NCBI GenBank assembly: GCA_050943215.1
Contig: JBMNOU010000040.1
Coordinates: forward strand, 1 to 17,028
Direction: 5' to 3'
Length of the DNA: 17,028 nt
DNA from: JBMNOU01 sp050943215
GTDB lineage: Bacteria > Bacillota > Clostridia > Christensenellales > SZUA-584
A model generated the notes under the pieces. The model did no database searches. It was given only the letters and a program-made list of their open reading frames with translations, and had not been told where the DNA came from. The translations under genes were made by a program, and so were the position numbers. Shown here piece by piece: positions 7,084 through 13,959 of this stretch (its first letter is position 1; every line of letters starts with the position of its first letter).

Positions 7084-7440
7084 CGTTTTTTACCTCACAA
7101 TATTTGCGCAAAAATTGCACTACCCCAAAATAATATAATAATATTATATCAGTTCAACGGTTATTCGGCAATTTCCTGCAAAAAAAGACTTTTAATTAAT
7201 AGATTACAAAGATTTTGTCTTTTTACAATAGTTTGATGGGTAAATAACAAGCATTTTACAAATAAAAATGGGGCTGTTAATAAAAAAGGTTTAATTCATT
7301 TATGGCAAAACATTTATTACTAAAATACTGTTTAACATGTTACGTTATTGTTTATTATTATAATAAGAATGTATTATATACGGCCGGGTCATAAAATTAT
7401 CAAGCTGACACCAACTCCTCCTTTTTCGGATACATGCTTT
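7084..7440. other. Gene-free AT-rich spacer between spoIIE and the SpoIID-domain gene
   Basis: No protein gene is supported here. The left end carries the ribosome binding site of the SpoIID-domain gene and AT-rich sequence where its promoter must lie, but no convincing pair of hexamers was found. The right end holds a TATAAT (7359-7364) and a CU-rich stretch on the + strand, treated separately as a possible small RNA. Confidence 0.6.
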
Positions 7441-7473
7441 AAATCCCCTGTGACCAACGCAGGGGATTTTTTT
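7371..7473 (+). ncRNA. Candidate small regulatory RNA, about 100 nt
   Basis: On the + strand a perfect -10 TATAAT (7359-7364) is followed about 110 bases later by a strong terminator whose T tract works only in the + direction. No + strand gene precedes it. The interval contains CTCCTCCTTTTT (7415-7426), complementary to Shine-Dalgarno sequences and predicted to be largely unpaired, as in several Gram-positive small RNAs. There is no good -35. Alternatively the same bases, read on the - strand as AAAAAGGAGGAG, are a relic ribosome binding site. Confidence 0.3.
7441..7473 (+). terminator. Terminator-like hairpin at the 3' end of spoIIE
   Basis: AAATCCCCTG (7441-7450) pairs perfectly with CAGGGGATTT (7460-7469) around a 9-base loop. 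On the + strand seven T in total end the structure, a strong terminator. On the - strand it begins 6 bases after the spoIIE stop but is followed by only TTT, so it would be a weaker terminator there. It may serve both directions. Confidence 0.75.
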
Positions 7474-7475
7474 GG

Positions 7476-9776
7476 TTATCCCGGAATGATCAGGCTGACC
7501 ACAACCGTCATATCGTCGGCCGGCGTACCGCCGCCTTTTGCTTTTGCAATTATAGTCTCAGCCATTTCCTGAACATCTCCTCTTGGTATATCATCAAACC
7601 ATTCTACCACTTCCTGTTTGATCATATCGGCAACACCATCGCTCATCATGACGATCATATCTCCCGGCACAAGGTTCTTATGGGTGCTGATCGGGGCTAA
7701 ATCATCGAGTATTCCGATCGGTAAAGACCCGGGCGTAACCGTTGTGATGCGTTCACCGCTTAGTATAAAAGAGTACTCCGCGCCTATCTTGGTAAAATTT
7801 GCGTTTCCCGTTTTAAGGTCGATCATGCATAAATCAACGGTAGAGAAAATATCCTCATTCCCTTTTAGCAACAACAGCCTGTTGATTGTATCGAATATGA
7901 TGCTATCATCAAAACCCGCATGATAGAAATTCTCTATCAGCGACACAGCCGCTGTGCTTTCCTGTTTTGCGCTCTCGCCGCTGCCCATTCCGTCGCAAAT
8001 CAATAGCATATACCTTCCGCCCTTTAGCCCCTGAAAAGAGTAGCTGTCTCCTGATATACCGCTTTTTGCTGTCGTAGCAATACCAGTAACTACGCCAAAT
8101 TTTCGAGCTTGTTCAAAGTGCAGCGTACAGAACTTTTCGCTGCTGCACTCTGTTTCTGCGATCCTCTTCATTTCAACTCCACAAGCGTTGCTAAGCGCCC
8201 TTTCCATATTAGGAGCGCAATTATATACACCGCCGCAGTTCTTTACCCTCAAACCAACAGCCATGCTGCCGCCTACAGAGCTTTCCGCGCATACTTCGCG
8301 TACACGGATACCCACAGAGTCAAGCGACGACGCAATCCTTTGCTCAAGTGCTTCAAAAAACTGAAAACCGGTATCCATCTCCCTGCCGATATCCGAAACT
8401 ACACGCGCAACGCCTTTTAGCTGTTTGCCTGTGATCAATCTTGATTCTTCAACTTTTTTCTTCCATCTTATATTAAGCAGATACGCACTAAATACACTCT
8501 CGGCCGTATTGATGATTCCTTTAACATTGAAACACTTTTTTGAAAAGGAAGCGTCAATATGGCTTTCATCAAGGTGACCGTTTTTTTCATATGCCATAAA
8601 CAGCCTATTAAATACGTTATATGTATTGAGAAAATCCTTATCCCAGCAGCTTTTTCTAAAAACACAATCCTTACACGTACCTTCAGCTACAATGGACAGC
8701 ACATCGGATATATCTGCGCCTTTTTGTATCTTTTTGACCGCTTCTTTGGAAAACATTTCACCCGTCTGTAAAAAAACTTCGGAGACCTCTTTTAGCCTTC
8801 CCACCGTCAGCTCTTTAAACCGTTTGGAGTGTAGCTTATATTCGTACTCCCGTCTTGTCTGTACATCAAAGAATTTTCCGATGAACGCAAAAAACTTTTT
8901 TGGAATTGCGATAAACGATGCCGTCGCTATGACTACCTCTATAAGTATAAGATACCACATAGCGATATTAAAAAATGCTATAATAAACAATAGATTGGTC
9001 AGTACATATCCTATAGCGGTACCTGCCTTCTTAAGTCTTTTTATAGTACCTGCGATCATTCCCGATATCCCAAGCATACCAATAAATATAACATCAGCCG
9101 AAATACTAAGACAAAGAGCCATGCCAAGCGCAAGCCCTACCCCTGCGCCCAGCGCGGCTCCCCCCGAATACGCTATAGATAGTACTAGAAACAATGCAAC
9201 AATATTGGCAATATACACCCCGCTGACATTAAGAGATCCAAACATGCAGATAACGATAAGCGCACTTAGGGCAAGGCATACTGTTTCTTCGGTAGAAAAA
9301 ATACTTCGCTTTTTGTTTGCGGTCAGTATATGCAGTACGGTAAGCAATACATAAATCATCACAAGCGCAATGAGGCATTCTAAAACAGCTATCATAAATG
9401 TATATAAATCCTGCATTTTAAATATGATAGCACCAACCATATATGCGCATGTGGCACATAATAGCACGAGCCATATTTTGTAACTTTTTTGTATCATTAG
9501 TAAAAGCCCGGCACATATCATCAACGTGATTGAAACAACATAAAGCGTATCAGGCACAAGAAGCGCCCCAAGGCATACACCCGCCGCAACGAACAAAGCC
9601 TCGTGCCTCTTTGCAATAAAGCAAGCGGCGACAAACGCTGGTCCAAAAGGACAGATCCTTGCGATAAGCTGAATCCGGGCAAGCAAAAAGCCTGTCCCTA
9701 TAAACAATACGATGACAAGTATCTTTCTAATAATGACTTCATAGCGGTTGCGAATCTGTACGGCGTCGGTAGACAT
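7476..9776 (-). CDS. spoIIE: Stage II sporulation protein E, SpoIIE serine phosphatase
   Basis: SpoIIE dephosphorylates the anti-anti-sigma factor SpoIIAA at the polar septum, which frees sigma-F in the forespore, and it interacts with FtsZ. The 766-residue product has the expected layout. A membrane region of about ten helices covers roughly residues 15-292. A central regulatory region follows with a Cys cluster (C368, C371, C377, then Trp). The C-terminal PP2C phosphatase has SGDSYSF (Asp577), CDGMGSG (Asp595), SDGVADM (Asp713) and ADDMTVVV (Asp754/755) as metal ligands. A longer frame begins at 9821, but the ATG at 9776 is chosen: GGGGAGG lies 7 bases before it and nothing comparable precedes the longer start. 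It is transcribed alone. A Spo0A-type promoter is proposed upstream. Its presence predicts endospore formation. Confidence 0.95.
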   Translation of the reverse strand: MSTDAVQIRNRYEVIIRKILVIVLFIGTGFLLARIQLIARICPFGPAFVAACFIAKRHEALFVAAGVCLGALLVPDTLYVVSITLMICAGLLLMIQKSYKIWLVLLCATCAYMVGAIIFKMQDLYTFMIAVLECLIALVMIYVLLTVLHILTANKKRSIFSTEETVCLALSALIVICMFGSLNVSGVYIANIVALFLVLSIAYSGGAALGAGVGLALGMALCLSISADVIFIGMLGISGMIAGTIKRLKKAGTAIGYVLTNLLFIIAFFNIAMWYLILIEVVIATASFIAIPKKFFAFIGKFFDVQTRREYEYKLHSKRFKELTVGRLKEVSEVFLQTGEMFSKEAVKKIQKGADISDVLSIVAEGTCKDCVFRKSCWDKDFLNTYNVFNRLFMAYEKNGHLDESHIDASFSKKCFNVKGIINTAESVFSAYLLNIRWKKKVEESRLITGKQLKGVARVVSDIGREMDTGFQFFEALEQRIASSLDSVGIRVREVCAESSVGGSMAVGLRVKNCGGVYNCAPNMERALSNACGVEMKRIAETECSSEKFCTLHFEQARKFGVVTGIATTAKSGISGDSYSFQGLKGGRYMLLICDGMGSGESAKQESTAAVSLIENFYHAGFDDSIIFDTINRLLLLKGNEDIFSTVDLCMIDLKTGNANFTKIGAEYSFILSGERITTVTPGSLPIGILDDLAPISTHKNLVPGDMIVMMSDGVADMIKQEVVEWFDDIPRGDVQEMAETIIAKAKGGGTPADDMTVVVSLIIPG

Positions 9777-9783
9777 ATCGAAT

Positions 9784-9790
9784 CCTCCCC
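9784..9790 (-). promoter_or_regulatory. Ribosome binding site that sets the spoIIE start
   Basis: GGGGAGG on the - strand lies 7 bases upstream of the ATG at 9776. It is internal to the longer reading frame that begins at 9821, which has no such site. Confidence 0.85.
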
Positions 9791-9810
9791 TTGCATTTGT
9801 GGCATCACCT

Positions 9811-9876
9811 ATTATAAACAAACGTTTTTGTAAACATTGTCATACGGCGCCAAACGCCAGCAGATAATTTGCCGAT
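9811..9876 (-). promoter_or_regulatory. Candidate Spo0A-dependent promoter of spoIIE
   Basis: On the - strand a perfect -10 TATAAT (9811-9816) is preceded, after 21 bp, by ATGACA (9838-9843). Spacers of 21-22 bp are known for Spo0A-activated sigma-A promoters such as B. subtilis spoIIE and spoIIG. Two sequences resemble the 0A box TGNCGAA in the same orientation: TGTCATA within 9837-9844, which overlaps the -35, and TGCCGAT within 9869-9876, 32 bp further upstream (five and six of seven matches). The pattern is seen; the regulation is inferred. Confidence 0.4.
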
Positions 9877-9977
9877 ACCCTATAAAAAATAATGTTTTGT
9901 GTGTATATTTTTTGCTTTTTTTGCGTAGTATAATAGTTTAAATTCTTTTGAATTGAATGCCCTAATTTTAAAAATAT

Positions 9978-10005
9978 TTGCTTTGCACCTTTTTGTTGAT
10001 ATAAT
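9978..10005 (+). promoter_or_regulatory. Predicted promoter for the NifU-like/GGGtGRT pair
   Basis: TTGCTT (9978-9983) and a perfect TATAAT (10000-10005) are separated by 16 bp, 60 bases before the ATG at 10066. A second TATAAT at 9929-9934 lacks a -35. Confidence 0.5.
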
Positions 10006-10065
10006 GATAGAAAATAATTTTTTTATCTCATTATAGAAACTTTTTTTAAGGGAGGTTACGTTTTA

Positions 10066-10758
10066 ATGCATTTTTCCAAAGAAGTGGAAGAAATGGTGTG
10101 TGTCAAAAAAGGCCCAAAACATGGTCCTGCACCCATACCCGAAGAAGGCAAATGGATACAATCTAAGCAAATTACAGATATCTCCGGACTGACTCATGGC
10201 GTTGGTTGGTGTGCGCCTCAGCAGGGTGCCTGCAAGCTAACGCTTAATGTTAAAAAGGGTATTATCGAAGAAGCACTTATAGAAACGCTTGGCTGCAGTG
10301 GCATGACGCATAGTGCCGCAATGGCTGCAGAAATTTTAAGCGGAAAAACAATACTAGAAGCGCTGAATACTGATCTCGTATGCGATGCAATCAATACCGC
10401 AATGAGAGAGCTTTTTTTGCAGATCGCCTATGGCAGGACACAAACGGCGTTCTCAGAGGGCGGATTGCCGATCGGCGCTGGTCTAGAGGATCTTGGCAAA
10501 GGCCTTCGTTCCCAGGTGGGCACAATGTTTAGCACAAAGGAAAAAGGCGTCAGATATCTGGAAATGGCAGAAGGCTATATTATGGATCTTGGGCTTGATG
10601 AAGACAACGAGGTCATCGGATACAAATTTGTTCACCTTGGCAAGATGATGGAGGCCATCCGCAAAGGCACAAACGCAGCTACGGCGCTCGAAAAGAATAC
10701 GGGAATTTATGGACGATACAACAGCGCGGTCAAATACATCGATCCGCGCGTCAAATAG
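10066..10758 (+). CDS. NifU/IscU-like iron-sulfur cluster assembly scaffold protein, partner of GGGtGRT protein
   Basis: A 230-residue protein with a NifU_N/IscU-like core at about residues 35-130. It has GVGWCAPQQGACKLTL (Cys49 and Cys56) aligning with the first cluster-ligand region of IscU, then LGCSGMTHS (Cys77) aligning with the GCG..S motif, then SGKTILEAL and Cys106 before the final helix. These cysteines could carry an Fe-S cluster. The core is embedded differently from IscU: there is an extra N-terminal strand with Cys12 and a C-terminal extension of about 100 residues that I do not recognise. GGAGG (10051-10055) precedes the ATG by 10 bases. The next gene's ribosome binding site overlaps the stop codon, so the two are translated together. 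No cysteine desulfurase or Suf gene is near, so general cluster assembly is doubtful; a dedicated role with its partner is inferred. Confidence 0.8.
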   Translation: MHFSKEVEEMVCVKKGPKHGPAPIPEEGKWIQSKQITDISGLTHGVGWCAPQQGACKLTLNVKKGIIEEALIETLGCSGMTHSAAMAAEILSGKTILEALNTDLVCDAINTAMRELFLQIAYGRTQTAFSEGGLPIGAGLEDLGKGLRSQVGTMFSTKEKGVRYLEMAEGYIMDLGLDEDNEVIGYKFVHLGKMMEAIRKGTNAATALEKNTGIYGRYNSAVKYIDPRVK

Positions 10759-10762
10759 GAGG
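10757..10762 (+). promoter_or_regulatory. Ribosome binding site overlapping the upstream stop codon
   Basis: AGGAGG shares two bases with the TAG stop of the scaffold gene and lies 8 bases before the ATG at 10771. It overlaps an in-frame GTG at 10762, which therefore cannot be the start. Confidence 0.88.
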
Positions 10763-10770
10763 TGCGATCG

Positions 10771-11769
10771 ATGATACGGTTTGAAGGATACGAGAGAAGA
10801 ATAAAAGGTATTGAGGCATGCATGAAGGAATACAGCTTTGAAAACCTCGAGGCGGTAGAGACGTTTTGTAATGAGTATGGCCTTGATGTCGGTAATATTG
10901 TCAGAAGCGTGCAGCCGATAGCTTTTGATAACGCAGTTTGGGCATATACGCTTGGGGCAGCCATTGCTATTAAAAAAGGCTGCAAGGTAGCAGCCAATGC
11001 CGCAGAAGCCATCGGTATCGGACTGCAGGCGTTTTGCATCCCCGGCAGCGTTGCGGATCAACGTCAGGTCGGCCTCGGTCACGGAAATCTCGCCGCAATG
11101 CTGCTGCGCGAAGAAACGAAATGTTTCTGTTTCCTAGCCGGTCACGAATCTTTTGCAGCAGCCGAAGGCGCAATAGGCATCGCAAGAACGGCTAATCAAG
11201 TTAGAAAAACGCCGCTTCGCGTGATTTTAAACGGCCTTGGCAAAGACGCTGCTTATATCATTTCAAGAATCAACGGTTTTACAAACGTTGAAACGAAATA
11301 CGATTACATAAAAGGCCAATTAAATATTGTTTGGGAGAAAGCCTTTTCGAGCGGAGAGCGTGCTGCAGTTAAATGCTACGGTGCGGATGACGTGAGCGAA
11401 GGCGTTGCGATCATGCGCCATGAGGGAGTTGATGTTTCAATAACAGGCAATTCAACGAACCCGACGCGGTTTCAGCATCCTGTTGCGGGTACATATAAAA
11501 AATGGACGATTGAAAACGGCAAAAAGTATTTTTCCGTCGCTTCGGGCGGTGGCACAGGAAGAACGCTGCATCCAGATAATATGCATGCAGGACCTGCATC
11601 ATACGGTTTAACGGATACAATGGGACGGATGCACGGCGATGCGCAGTTTGCCGGTTCATCCTCCGTCCCGGCACACGTTGAAATGATGGGACTCATCGGT
11701 ATGGGCAACAACCCGATGGTTGGCGCATCCGTCGCTGTCGCTGTCGCAGTGGAACAAGCATTAGCATAA
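10771..11769 (+). CDS. GGGtGRT family protein, function unknown
   Basis: A 332-residue protein bearing the motif that names its family, G-G-G-T-G-R-T at residues 259-265, followed by the conserved tract LHPDNMHAGPASYGLTDTMG and by HVEMMGLIGMGNNPMVGAS near the C-terminus. Other likely conserved parts are GSVADQRQVGLGHGNL, AGHESFAAAEGAIGIART and LNGLGKDAAYIISRI. Seven cysteines are present, including C118 and C120 in CFCF. No membrane helix or signal is visible, so it is cytoplasmic. The glycine-rich motif could bind a nucleotide or phosphate, but no known Walker or Rossmann pattern fits. The ATG at 10771 is chosen over a GTG at 10762 because the ribosome binding site overlaps the latter. It is paired with the NifU-like scaffold gene and ends at a terminator. 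I recall the pairing as recurrent in anaerobes; the function is not known to me. Confidence 0.85.
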   Translation: MIRFEGYERRIKGIEACMKEYSFENLEAVETFCNEYGLDVGNIVRSVQPIAFDNAVWAYTLGAAIAIKKGCKVAANAAEAIGIGLQAFCIPGSVADQRQVGLGHGNLAAMLLREETKCFCFLAGHESFAAAEGAIGIARTANQVRKTPLRVILNGLGKDAAYIISRINGFTNVETKYDYIKGQLNIVWEKAFSSGERAAVKCYGADDVSEGVAIMRHEGVDVSITGNSTNPTRFQHPVAGTYKKWTIENGKKYFSVASGGGTGRTLHPDNMHAGPASYGLTDTMGRMHGDAQFAGSSSVPAHVEMMGLIGMGNNPMVGASVAVAVAVEQALA

Positions 11770-11779
11770 CACAGAAATG

Positions 11780-11816
11780 AAAGCCGCAGATTAACGATAC
11801 TCTTGCGGCTTTTTTA
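11780..11816 (+). terminator. Bidirectional terminator between the convergent GGGtGRT and HPr-like genes
   Basis: AAAGCCGCA (11780-11788) pairs with TGCGGCTTT (11804-11812) around a 15-base loop and ends in T on the + strand. On the - strand it is followed by TTTCATTTC, so it probably also stops the uvrC-murB-whiA operon, which has no other clear terminator after 11874. Confidence 0.82.
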
Positions 11817-11873
11817 TTTGTCCGTTATTAAATAAAACCCAACCTGATAGCCTAGGGCACCTTCTTATTAGGG

Positions 11874-12131
11874 CTAAAACGCAGTATTGACCAGTTTCTC
11901 GATAGCGGCAAGCGCTTGCTCTTCATCTTTGCCGTTCGCAAAAACATAGATTGTTTCTCCCTGCTTGACACCCAGCGACAAAATGCCCATTATGCTTTTC
12001 GCGTTAATTTTTTTACTGCCTTTTTCCACTAAGATCTGTGAAGAAAATTTGCCCGCCACCTGTACAAACATCGCCGCTTTGGATGCCCTGAGCCCATCCG
12101 AATTTGTGATAATGAGTTCTTTTGCTTGCAT
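11874..12131 (-). CDS. HPr family protein lacking the phospho-histidine (Crh-like)
   Basis: An 85-residue HPr-fold protein. HPr normally carries phosphate on His15 in a G-L-H-A-R-P-A motif for sugar uptake by the PTS. Here the site reads G-L-R-A-S-K-A, with Arg15 and Lys18 in place of His and Pro, so PTS phosphotransfer should be impossible. The regulatory site is intact: Ser46 in NAKSIMGIL, the position phosphorylated by HPr kinase, after which HPr or Crh acts as corepressor of CcpA. This matches Crh of B. subtilis, which has Gln15 and also lies next to whiA. The ATG is 5 bases after the whiA stop, and AAGGGGG overlaps the end of whiA, so translation is coupled. Crh-type function is inferred from residues and position. 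Confidence 0.85.
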   Translation of the reverse strand: MQAKELIITNSDGLRASKAAMFVQVAGKFSSQILVEKGSKKINAKSIMGILSLGVKQGETIYVFANGKDEEQALAAIEKLVNTAF

Positions 12132-12136
12132 AGAAA

Positions 12137-13066
12137 TTACCCCCTTGTCAATTTCAGATGTTCCGCAATGCTATTGATCTTTCTCAGTTTATGATTTACT
12201 CCTGATTTTGAAGCAGCCCCAAGGGCTGCCGCCAGCTCTCTAAGCGTTGCTTCCGGATTGTTTATCCTTGCTTCCGCAACTTCGCGAAGACCAGGGGAGA
12301 GCTTCTCAAGCCCCATATGCGTTCTTATATACTCTATGCTTTCTTGTTGTTTGATCGATGCATTGACCGTCTTTGAAAGGTTACCAGTTTCACAGTTAAC
12401 CTTTCTATTCACCGTGTTGCGTACACTCTTAATAATACGTATATTCTCAATATTGAGAATAGAAGAATGTGCCCCCATCATTGTCAAAAGGGTGATTATC
12501 GGGTCGCCTTCTTTTAGATATACCACATAATTTTTGTTGCGCTGAATCATTTTGGCCGTAACACCGAGTTCTTTTATTATATTCAACAACCCCTGGGCAA
12601 ATTCCTTTCGACTGCAAACAAATTCCATGTGATACCGCTTTTCCGGATTTGTGATCGATCCGCCGCCAAGAAATGCACCTCTTAGAAAAGCAATCTTGCA
12701 ACACCGACTGGCAAGGAAAGAAGCGTCTGGAGCAAAAAGAATACCATCTTCTCCAATAAGCCGGGTGTCAAGCGCGACCATTCTCGCGCTAGATTGGTCG
12801 ATAAGCAGAGAATAGATATGGTTATTTTTAAGCGGATTCGAATGCATCTGCATTTTTGCAGTCACCCCGAATAAACCTTTGATCAGTAAAAAAGCTCGCC
12901 TGGCAACAGCAGCATTCTCCGTATTAATTCGAAGTGTGAACGCCCTGCCTGAAATGTTGATTGAACCTGCCATATGAATCAGCGCGCTTAGCTCAGCCAA
13001 CTCACAACATTCACCGGCAAATTCCGTTCTGCAAATTTCTCCTTTTGCAGTTAAGGAAAAAGACAT
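12137..13066 (-). CDS. whiA: DNA-binding protein WhiA
   Basis: WhiA is a conserved Gram-positive DNA-binding protein. It controls sporulation genes in actinomycetes and influences cell division and chromosome segregation in Bacillus. The 309-residue product has the family layout: an N-terminal region starting MSFSLTAKGEI and containing AELSALIHMAGS, a degenerate LAGLIDADG homing-endonuclease-like domain (AFLRGAFLGGGSITNPEKRY, about 128-147), and a C-terminal helix-turn-helix (LSPGLREVAEARINNPEATL to KSGVNHKLRKINSIAEHL). Endonuclease catalytic residues are not expected in this family. GGAGG stands 4 bases before the ATG. It lies between rapZ (28-base gap) and the HPr-like gene, as in B. subtilis except that yvcK is missing. 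Confidence 0.95.
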   Translation of the reverse strand: MSFSLTAKGEICRTEFAGECCELAELSALIHMAGSINISGRAFTLRINTENAAVARRAFLLIKGLFGVTAKMQMHSNPLKNNHIYSLLIDQSSARMVALDTRLIGEDGILFAPDASFLASRCCKIAFLRGAFLGGGSITNPEKRYHMEFVCSRKEFAQGLLNIIKELGVTAKMIQRNKNYVVYLKEGDPIITLLTMMGAHSSILNIENIRIIKSVRNTVNRKVNCETGNLSKTVNASIKQQESIEYIRTHMGLEKLSPGLREVAEARINNPEATLRELAAALGAASKSGVNHKLRKINSIAEHLKLTRG

Positions 13067-13094
13067 ACTTCCTCCATTATTGCATGTTATTCCA

Positions 13095-13958
13095 CTAATG
13101 CAAATCTCTATCGATATCGCGATGCTCTATATTCACACGATGCCCTTGGGATTTAAAAATCCTGAACAATTCTTCGGCTACAACAACGCTCCTGTGCATA
13201 CCACCTGTGCACCCAATGGCAATGATTAGTTGTTTTTTATCCTGTTCTAGATAATAAGGCGCAACATAGTTAACGAGCTCGTTGATTTTGTCAATAAATA
13301 TATGTGCTCTTGGGAAAGATAACACATATTCCCTAACGTGCTGCTCCTTACCGGTATGTTCTCTTAAATTTTCCTGATAAAACGGATTGGGTAAAAACCG
13401 CATATCAAAAACCATGTCCGCATCGATAGGTATGCCACGCTTATATCCGAAAGTCGTAACAGTGATCAGTATGCCTTTGCTACCCGGCTCGTTAAAAAGC
13501 CGATCCATAACCTCGCCAAGCTTTTTTAGCGAATACGTTGTAGTGTCTATCGTATTGTTGGCTAAGTCTTTAATACGTCTGAGTTTACCGCGCTCTAGCG
13601 TAATACCTGTTGTAATTTGGCCATCGACCGAGAGCGGGTGCATGCGCCGGGTTTCTTTAAACCGTTTGACTAGCGCCTCGTCGCTTGCATCAAGATATAA
13701 AATGCTCAGTTCAATTTCCTTCATATCTTTTAAGCATTTGATCGCCTCGTAGATATCATCAAACATATCACCCATACGCATATCGACAACATTTGCTGCT
13801 TTTTTAATGTTATCGTTTTTCTTCAGACAAATTTTTGCAAACTCCGGAATCAACTTGGGCGGTAGATTGTCCACACAAAAGTATCCCATGTCTTCAAGCC
13901 TCTTTAAAGCCTGAGATCTACCCGCTCCGGATAAGCCGGTAATGATAATATACTTCAT
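13095..13958 (-). CDS. rapZ: RapZ/YvcJ family nucleotide-binding protein
   Basis: A 287-residue P-loop protein of the RapZ (YvcJ, formerly YhbJ) family. In E. coli RapZ is an RNA adaptor guiding RNase E to GlmZ in glucosamine-6-phosphate control; in Bacillus YvcJ hydrolyses GTP and affects competence. The Walker A motif GLSGAGRS is at residues 8-15, followed by ALKRLEDMGYFCVDNLPP, the YLDASDEALVKRFKETRRMHPL segment, SFGYK-like TTFGYKRGIP, and C-terminal AIGCTGGMHRSVVVAEEL with HRDIDRDLH at the end. The length is normal for the family. The ATG follows the PHP stop codon by one base, and its GGAGG site is formed by the last PHP codons, so translation is coupled. A role in amino-sugar or envelope control fits the murB neighbourhood but is inferred. 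Confidence 0.95.
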   Translation of the reverse strand: MKYIIITGLSGAGRSQALKRLEDMGYFCVDNLPPKLIPEFAKICLKKNDNIKKAANVVDMRMGDMFDDIYEAIKCLKDMKEIELSILYLDASDEALVKRFKETRRMHPLSVDGQITTGITLERGKLRRIKDLANNTIDTTTYSLKKLGEVMDRLFNEPGSKGILITVTTFGYKRGIPIDADMVFDMRFLPNPFYQENLREHTGKEQHVREYVLSFPRAHIFIDKINELVNYVAPYYLEQDKKQLIIAIGCTGGMHRSVVVAEELFRIFKSQGHRVNIEHRDIDRDLH

Positions 13959-13959
13959 T

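Noticed and set aside
8626..9354. 242-codon open frame on the + strand, antisense to spoIIE
   Set aside because: It is a shadow of the hydrophobic membrane region of spoIIE: no ribosome binding site, Ser/Thr/Ile-rich low-information product, no family resemblance, and spoIIE itself is certain.
9777..9821. ATG at 9821 as start of spoIIE
   Set aside because: The strong GGGGAGG site lies inside this extension and fits the ATG at 9776; the proposed promoter -10 (9811-9816) would also lie within the coding region.
10762..10770. GTG at 10762 as start of the GGGtGRT gene
   Set aside because: The AGGAGG ribosome binding site overlaps this codon; the ATG at 10771 has correct 8-base spacing.
10483..11082. 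199-codon open frame on the - strand across the scaffold/GGGtGRT junction
   Set aside because: It lies antisense to two recognised genes, has no ribosome binding site and gives a product without domain features.
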